Assembly: GCA_021736545.1 (NCBI GenBank) | Contig: JAIPFS010000115.1 | Span: 1-5,485, forward strand | DNA from: Spirochaetia bacterium | GTDB lineage: Bacteria; Spirochaetota; Spirochaetia; PWKH01 | Length of the DNA: 5,485 bases | Direction: 5' to 3' | Shown: piece after piece, positions 1 to 3,462 of the stretch | Numbering within the stretch: the first letter of the stretch is position 1 | Layout of the letters: the number at the start of each line of letters is the position of its first letter | Notes under the pieces: generated by a model | The model's input: only the letters and a program-made list of their open reading frames with translations | The model's database searches: none | What the model was told of the DNA's origin: nothing | Translations under genes and position numbers: made by a program

Positions 1-1823
1 TCCTGAGTGAACAGGCGAACGGCCTCGGCGGAATCTTCCTTCACCGGATCTGCTACGGCAAAGAATCCTAAGGGCTGGTCATCCACAGCAGCTTCAATTA
101 CCGTATGCCCCTTTCCCATCTCCTGCTCATACTGCTTGGAATCCTTCGGTCTTCCGATCCGATATGTTCTTCCGTCTATACGTCCTGTTATGCCTTCACC
201 CTCCTCTTCATAGACATCCGAGACGGCAATTGCCGGCTTTTCACTGCTGCCGCTGCTGTTCTCGGGTTTTTCCGGATCGTAATCAACAGAGGCGGGCTTG
301 TTCTGCTCTATTTGTTTGACATAGCTGATTATCGCCAGGCCCAGGGGATGTGATGAGTATCCTTCCAGGGCGGCAAGATTGGCAAGTTCTTCGTGAGGAA
401 TGTCCGTTTCTACCACCGTCGGAGATCCCTTGGTTATCGTCCCTGTCTTGTCCAGCAGAATGACATCAATATCCTTGGCTGTCTGAATAGCTTCGCCATC
501 CTTTATAATAAGTCCTTTTTTTGCAGCGGCGCCGCTTCCAGCTACAAGAGCCATGGGTGTTGCCAATCCGAGGGCACAGGGGCAGGCTATGACCAAAGAT
601 GCGACAAAAGTGAATATCGCTGTGGAGAGGGGTCCTGCGAAGGGATCTATCCAGGGGAGCAGGGTCTGTGCCTGCAGAAGAAAGGGCTGCAGGAGCGGGT
701 AGGCGAAGTACCAGGTCAGGCCTGCTGCTGCGGCCAGGCTGAAGACTACAGGAATGAATACCTTCGTTATCCGGTCAGCAAAAGCCTGGACTGGAACCCG
801 CGATGATTGTGCATCTTCAATAAGGCGTATCATTTTAGAGAGAAATGTGTCTTCTCCAACGCGGCTGACCGAAACGGTCATGTTTCCCTTCTCCAGGAGG
901 GTTCCGCCGATGACTTCAGCATCAGCCTCCTTGAATACCGGTACCGGCTCCCCTGTTACCATAGATTCATCAATATACCCGCTGCCGCTGACAACTGATG
1001 CATCCAGAGGGATGCGGTCTCCTGTGCGGATCAGCAGCTTCTGGCCGGGTTTCACTGTTTCCACGGGTACTTCTTCCTGTTTGCCGCTATCCAGGATGAT
1101 TCGGGCTGTGCTGGACTGCAGCTTAAGGAGGCTCTGGATGTCCTGCGATGCACGGTATTTCAGGCGATTTTCAATATATCTGCCGGTGAGGTGAAAGGCG
1201 ATGATCATGGTGGATATGGCGCCGAAGCTGAGTACCGGCATCCCTAAAATGGCCATGGGGGTGGTCAGCCAGGCTGCCAGAGCTCCCAAGGTGACAAGCG
1301 TGTCCATGTTGGTGTGACGATGGGTCAGCGCGATAGCTGCGCCGCGGATCACGTGACGTCCGGTGTAGAAAAGCACAAATGCTCCCGCTGCGAATTCCAT
1401 CCATAGGTATCCGGGGATGTGCACGCCGGCCATATGAATCACCATGAGGATCATTAAGGGGACGGTTACTGCCAGTGCCTGAATAAACAGTTTTTCCGCC
1501 GCCTTGAATTTCTTTTGGATGATGTCTTCGGTGGCCGCCTGCTGTTTATATGTATAGCCTGCTTTGCGGACTGCCTCGGAGATGGTTTTTTCGTCCAGAG
1601 CTGTGTTTGAAACCAGCAGCCCCTTTTCTGTGGCCAGGTTGATGGAGACATACTCAATTCCATCCAGCTTCTTCAGCTGCCGCTCCACTATGCGTACACA
1701 GGAAGCGCAGGTCATGCCTTCCACGGCGAAGGTTGTCTGGTAGTCCTCCGCATGCCCGTTGTTGTTTTTTGAAGGATGTTTCTCTGTGTCCTTAGGTGTG
1801 TCATCTGCTGTATTTCGGCTCAT
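1..1823 (-). CDS. copA: Copper-exporting P1B-type ATPase CopA (C-terminus beyond the window)
   Basis: This is a Cu(I) efflux pump of the inner membrane, driven by ATP hydrolysis. The frame is open from ATG at 1823 to the left edge (607 residues). A hydrophilic leader (1-27) precedes one heavy-metal-associated domain with GMTCASC at 36-42. Membrane segments lie near 112-131, 138-155, 173-192, 196-213, 353-376 and 397-420, the last holding the metal-binding CPC (414-416). NMDTLVTLG (172-180) is typical of copper pumps. The actuator TGE is at 290-292 and the phosphorylated DKTGT starts at Asp458. In the nucleotide domain Glu487, His492-Pro493 and GEG (542-544) match known ATP-binding positions. 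The GDGxND hinge and last two helices lie outside. His492 to GEG is about 20 residues longer than in ATP7B, through an acidic, Ser-rich insert. GAGGAGA (1837-1831) is the ribosome site. Third gene of the csoR operon. Family assignment is firm; copper specificity is inferred from the motifs and csoR. Confidence 0.96.
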   Translation of the reverse strand, partial: MSRNTADDTPKDTEKHPSKNNNGHAEDYQTTFAVEGMTCASCVRIVERQLKKLDGIEYVSINLATEKGLLVSNTALDEKTISEAVRKAGYTYKQQAATEDIIQKKFKAAEKLFIQALAVTVPLMILMVIHMAGVHIPGYLWMEFAAGAFVLFYTGRHVIRGAAIALTHRHTNMDTLVTLGALAAWLTTPMAILGMPVLSFGAISTMIIAFHLTGRYIENRLKYRASQDIQSLLKLQSSTARIILDSGKQEEVPVETVKPGQKLLIRTGDRIPLDASVVSGSGYIDESMVTGEPVPVFKEADAEVIGGTLLEKGNMTVSVSRVGEDTFLSKMIRLIEDAQSSRVPVQAFADRITKVFIPVVFSLAAAAGLTWYFAYPLLQPFLLQAQTLLPWIDPFAGPLSTAIFTFVASLVIACPCALGLATPMALVAGSGAAAKKGLIIKDGEAIQTAKDIDVILLDKTGTITKGSPTVVETDIPHEELANLAALEGYSSHPLGLAIISYVKQIEQNKPASVDYDPEKPENSSGSSEKPAIAVSDVYEEEGEGITGRIDGRTYRIGRPKDSKQYEQEMGKGHTVIEAAVDDQPLGFFAVADPVKEDSAEAVRLFTQ

Positions 1824-1830
1824 AAATTTG

Positions 1831-1837
1831 TCTCCTC
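1831..1837 (-). promoter_or_regulatory. Ribosome binding site of copA
   Basis: The minus strand reads GAGGAGA seven bases before the copA ATG at 1823. This is a strong Shine-Dalgarno match at normal distance. It fixes the start and gives a protein whose metal-binding domain begins after a short hydrophilic leader. It lies in the 36-base gap after the upstream gene. Confidence 0.8.
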
Positions 1838-1859
1838 GAGCTTTACACTCTTCTGAGAT

Positions 1860-2519
1860 TTACTTGGTTTCACCTTCATCCGCGGTGAGATCTGCTTTCA
1901 GCTCCTGATATTCATCACGGCTGATGTCTCCCCGGGCTAAACGAAGCTTCAAAATTCGGATTGCTTCATCCTTGAGTTCCTCATCTCGCTGAATTCTGTC
2001 GGTTTCCTGCTCTTCTCCAGTTTCCCGGTCTCCTCCATGGGAGGAAGCATAGTGTTCTGGATCGTAGAAGTCGGTAAAGCCGTCCCTGTGTTTTCCCCGC
2101 AATGAGTAGATAATGAAGCCTACAGCTGCAGTTACTATAAGAATAAAAATGATTGGGAAAAGCCAATTCGAGCCGGAATTCCACGGTCCGTACCAGCCGC
2201 CGCCCATATGACCTGCCAATCTGCTGCCTTCAGTTTCAGCAGGAAAGGCATAGCCTTGGGTCTGCGTATTGCCTCCGTCTGATCTGTATCCCGGTCTGTA
2301 GCCAGGTCTGTATCCAGGGCAGTAATAGGCCGATGCATACTCCTCCGGAACCCTGTTTCCCCACGTTTCTGCAGCGGTATATGCTCCGTTTTCGTTTACT
2401 GTATTGCTTACTGTCTGTCCTGAGTTTCCTGTGCTGCTGATACTTCCGGTGTCCGCAAATGCGGTAAACCCTGAAGCTGCCAGCATTATGATGAATAATA
2501 GAGTAGATATGTTTTTCAT
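1860..2519 (-). CDS. Exported single-pass membrane protein with C-terminal SHOCT-like segment, unknown function
   Basis: A 219-residue protein encoded between csoR and copA. Residues 1-22 look like a signal peptide (Lys3, hydrophobic core, cleavage after AFA). The predicted exported part (23-118) is rich in Gly, Tyr, Ser and Asn. It has one cysteine (Cys67), a three-fold Pro-Gly-Tyr-Arg repeat at 68-79 and a His-Met-Gly-Trp patch at 103-113. A transmembrane helix follows (about 119-140), then Arg/Lys residues, so the charged tail is probably cytoplasmic. The tail ends in a segment of SHOCT type: an amphipathic ILKLRLARGDIS (189-200) followed by RDEYQELKADL. SHOCT segments are short C-terminal modules thought to aid oligomerisation or binding. 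Small exported SHOCT proteins often sit beside metal genes, but their role is not established. Start ATG 2519 is preceded by AGGGG eight bases away. Gaps of 50 and 36 bases to its neighbours suggest co-transcription, so a copper-linked role is inferred only from position. Confidence 0.85.
   Translation of the reverse strand: MKNISTLLFIIMLAASGFTAFADTGSISSTGNSGQTVSNTVNENGAYTAAETWGNRVPEEYASAYYCPGYRPGYRPGYRSDGGNTQTQGYAFPAETEGSRLAGHMGGGWYGPWNSGSNWLFPIIFILIVTAAVGFIIYSLRGKHRDGFTDFYDPEHYASSHGGDRETGEEQETDRIQRDEELKDEAIRILKLRLARGDISRDEYQELKADLTADEGETK
2283..2318 (-). repeat. 12-base tandem repeat (three copies) coding PGYR units
   Basis: Three consecutive 12-base units inside the SHOCT gene read on the minus strand as CCTGGATACAGA, CCTGGCTACAGA and CCGGGATACAGA. 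Each differs from its neighbour at one or two bases. They code for three Pro-Gly-Tyr-Arg units (residues 68-79) directly after the protein's only cysteine. Such a repeat can change copy number by slippage without shifting the frame. Confidence 0.85.
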
Positions 2520-2531
2520 TTCCCCATCCCC

Positions 2532-2544
2532 TGCCGTAACGGCA
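2532..2544 (-). repeat. Small palindrome in the csoR-SHOCT gene gap
   Basis: TGCCGT and its exact complement ACGGCA are separated by one base. In RNA this could form a five-pair stem with a three-base loop. It touches the AGGGG ribosome site (2532-2528) of the next gene, so it could affect its translation or mRNA stability. It is short and may be chance. Confidence 0.35.
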
Positions 2545-2569
2545 CTACGTTTCGTCAGCTGTCCCAGCC

Positions 2570-2854
2570 TCAGCCAAGGCGTCTGAACTTGGAAAGAACG
2601 TCCATGATCTCTTCAATTTTCTCTTCCTGGTCTTCCTTGTTGTCGCTGCGCATGCTGCTGATAACACAGGTATTCAGGTGCTGATGCATGATCAAATCTT
2701 CAACTTTACGAATTGCGGCTACAACTGCCCGTGTTTGGGACAGAATATCGATGCAATAGCGATCGTTATCTATCATTTTCTGAATGCCCCGTATCTGTCC
2801 GTCAATTTTATTCAGGCGTTTTTTTGCATCATCCTTCTGTTTTTCATTCATCAT
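2570..2854 (-). CDS. csoR: Copper-sensing transcriptional repressor CsoR
   Basis: A 94-residue all-helical repressor of the CsoR/RcnR/FrmR family, which binds operator DNA as tetramers and lets go when it binds metal. KKRLNKIDGQIRGIQKMI (11-28) is the family's basic first helix. The ligand set is Cys34, His59 and Cys63: the Cys-His spacing of 25 and the His-x3-Cys pattern match Mycobacterium tuberculosis CsoR (Cys36, His61, Cys65), which binds Cu(I). A nickel sensor (RcnR) would need further histidines, and persulfide or formaldehyde sensors lack this set. The start is at the first of two adjacent ATGs; GGGAG lies ten bases upstream. The length is normal. It is first in the operon, with its own likely operator in the promoter just upstream (2895-2909), so it should repress itself, the SHOCT protein and copA. 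The copper call rests on ligands, operator and neighbour, and is strong. Confidence 0.95.
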   Translation of the reverse strand: MMNEKQKDDAKKRLNKIDGQIRGIQKMIDNDRYCIDILSQTRAVVAAIRKVEDLIMHQHLNTCVISSMRSDNKEDQEEKIEEIMDVLSKFRRLG

Positions 2855-2885
2855 GGTATTAGTTCTCCCTTCTGTTTATAATTAT

Positions 2886-2914
2886 AATATACTATACCCT
2901 GGTAGGGTAGTCAA
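2886..2914 (-). promoter_or_regulatory. Sigma-70-type promoter of the cop operon
   Basis: On the minus strand the -35 box TTGACT (2914-2909) and the -10 box TATATT (2891-2886) are exactly 17 bases apart. Both are near consensus. Transcription would start near 2880, leaving a leader of about 25 bases before csoR. Confidence 0.85.
2895..2909 (-). promoter_or_regulatory. CsoR operator between -35 and -10
   Basis: TACCCT, three bases, AGGGTA: a perfect 6+6 inverted repeat on either strand. It resembles known CsoR operators, which have GC-rich TACCC/GGGTA half-sites. It occupies nearly the whole promoter spacer and just touches the -35 box, so bound CsoR would block RNA polymerase directly. Confidence 0.85.
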
Positions 2915-2977
2915 GGAATTAAAATAGTTACTTTTGTCTATTTTGGTATAGGACTGCAGAAAATAAAAAGCTTAGTA

Positions 2978-3008
2978 CAGCTGCTTATCCTGACATGATA
3001 AGCAGCTG
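2978..3008. repeat. Perfect 12-bp inverted repeat with 7-base loop
   Basis: CAGCTGCTTATC (2978-2989) is matched exactly by GATAAGCAGCTG (2997-3008) around a seven-base loop. On the minus strand the stem is followed, after eight bases, by TTTTTATTTT, so it could be a weak leftward terminator that shields the cop operon. On the plus strand no T-run follows. It could also be a protein-binding site, or a stem of an RNA ending at the terminator near 3254. Confidence 0.75.
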
Positions 3009-3025
3009 ATATGGGTTTAAGTAGG

Positions 3026-3046
3026 TTTAACACATTTTTAACACAT
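3026..3046 (+). repeat. Direct repeat TTTAACACAT, two copies
   Basis: The ten-base word TTTAACACAT occurs at 3026-3035 and 3037-3046, an 11-base period or about one helical turn. This spacing would suit two molecules of a regulator on the same DNA face. The words are AT-rich and short, so chance is not excluded. Confidence 0.4.
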
Positions 3047-3223
3047 AAGAATGGAGAAAAAACAAGGGAATTATGGTGTTTTTTCTTGTGCGTTGAAGAA
3101 AGGTGGAATATTATATTGGTAGGTGTGATTGAAGTTTTGGAAAGATAGTTTTTCAGTGTACATGTATGTATCTGCCGGTTATGAGAAAAATCACTGATGA
3201 ATATTAAACCGTTTCATGCATGC

Positions 3224-3254
3224 AGAAGCTCATGTTAGGGGATTGAGCTTTTTT
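3224..3254 (+). terminator. Rho-independent terminator, plus strand
   Basis: AAGCTCA (3226-3232) pairs with TGAGCTT (3244-3250) across an 11-base loop, and a G-T and an A-T pair can extend the stem. The stem runs into a run of T (3249-3254). The minus-strand reading has no T-run after the stem, so the signal faces right. No plus-strand gene lies upstream in the window, so it would end an unannotated RNA or attenuate a leader of the gene at 3463. Confidence 0.55.
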
Positions 3255-3312
3255 ATCAGGCTGGGGGAGTCCGTTAGACAGATAATGTAGTACGTATTGT
3301 TATTTTACAAAA

Positions 3313-3329
3313 CCTGAAATTATTTCAGG
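3313..3329. repeat. 17-base palindrome, possible operator
   Basis: CCTGAAAT, one base, ATTTCAGG: a perfect 8+8 inverted repeat lying about 130 bases before the rightward gene. The tiny centre makes it a better candidate for a dimeric regulator's site than for an RNA hairpin. No T-run follows closely enough for a terminator. The regulator is unknown. Confidence 0.55.
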
Positions 3330-3377
3330 ACCTGCCTTTTATGGATGCTGCCGAAATGTGATGATTTTCTGACTCAT

Positions 3378-3398
3378 TTGAAGAATGCAAAGCTTCAA
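3378..3398. repeat. Small inverted repeat upstream of the rightward gene
   Basis: TTGAAG (3378-3383) and CTTCAA (3393-3398) are exact complements around a nine-base loop. It may be a leader stem or a binding site. At six pairs it could be chance. Confidence 0.3.
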
Positions 3399-3412
3399 GA
3401 GATTTGCTCGTA

Positions 3413-3439
3413 ATGTGATATATGTGATATATGCGATAT
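3413..3439 (+). repeat. 9-base tandem repeat, three copies
   Basis: ATGTGATAT, ATGTGATAT and ATGCGATAT follow one another directly, 13 bases before the ribosome site of the rightward gene. The repeat is probably in the untranslated leader. If translation began at the alternative in-frame ATG at 3385, it would encode repeated Val-Ile-Tyr. Copy-number change by slippage is conceivable and could alter leader folding. Confidence 0.8.
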
Positions 3440-3452
3440 TGCCTGTTTTATG

Positions 3453-3459
3453 GGAGGGG
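3453..3459 (+). promoter_or_regulatory. Ribosome binding site that decides the start at 3463
   Basis: GGAGGGG lies just before ATG 3463; GGAGG is five bases from the start codon. An alternative in-frame ATG at 3385 (the frame is open from the stop at 3379-3381) has only a weak GAAG nearby, so 3463 is preferred. From 3463 the protein begins with a hydrophilic stretch and then a proper signal peptide. Confidence 0.75.
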
Positions 3460-3462
3460 TAT

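Larger units (their letters stand above)
2915..3462. other. AT-rich intergenic region without a convincing gene
   Basis: About 550 bases separate the cop promoter from the rightward gene. No reading frame here has both a good ribosome site and a recognisable product. The longest noticed is 45 codons on the plus strand (3011-3148), without a Shine-Dalgarno. The region instead holds an inverted repeat (2978-3008), a direct repeat (3026-3046), an intrinsic terminator (3224-3254), a palindrome (3313-3329), a small hairpin (3378-3398) and a tandem repeat (3413-3439). No clear promoter for the rightward gene was found. A weak candidate (TTGTTA at 3297, TATTTC at 3321, 18-base spacer) overlaps the palindrome. 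Confidence 0.7.

Noticed and set aside
393..1194. Plus-strand frames of 137 and 146 codons opposite copA
   Set aside because: The minus strand carries the full set of P-type ATPase motifs here. These frames are antisense by-products of its GC-rich codons.
1171..1663. Minus-strand frames of 77 and 65 codons in other phases of copA
   Set aside because: They overlap the intact copA frame, which shows no frameshift, so they are out-of-phase readings and not gene fragments.
2153..2440. 95-codon plus-strand frame opposite the SHOCT gene
   Set aside because: The minus-strand gene has a signal peptide, membrane helix, SHOCT-like tail, ribosome site and operon position. The opposite frame has none of these.
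2978..3008. Inverted repeat as an insertion-sequence end
   Set aside because: The two arms face each other across only seven bases and no transposase remnant or target duplication is visible.
3385..3387. Alternative start ATG for the rightward gene
   Set aside because: It is in frame, but it lacks a good ribosome site and would place an extra hydrophobic stretch before the signal peptide. ATG 3463 has GGAGGGG at good distance.
2930..3462. Riboswitch, tRNA or CRISPR in the gap
   Set aside because: No known riboswitch core, cloverleaf or regularly spaced repeat was recognised. The repeats present are short, few and unlike CRISPR repeats.
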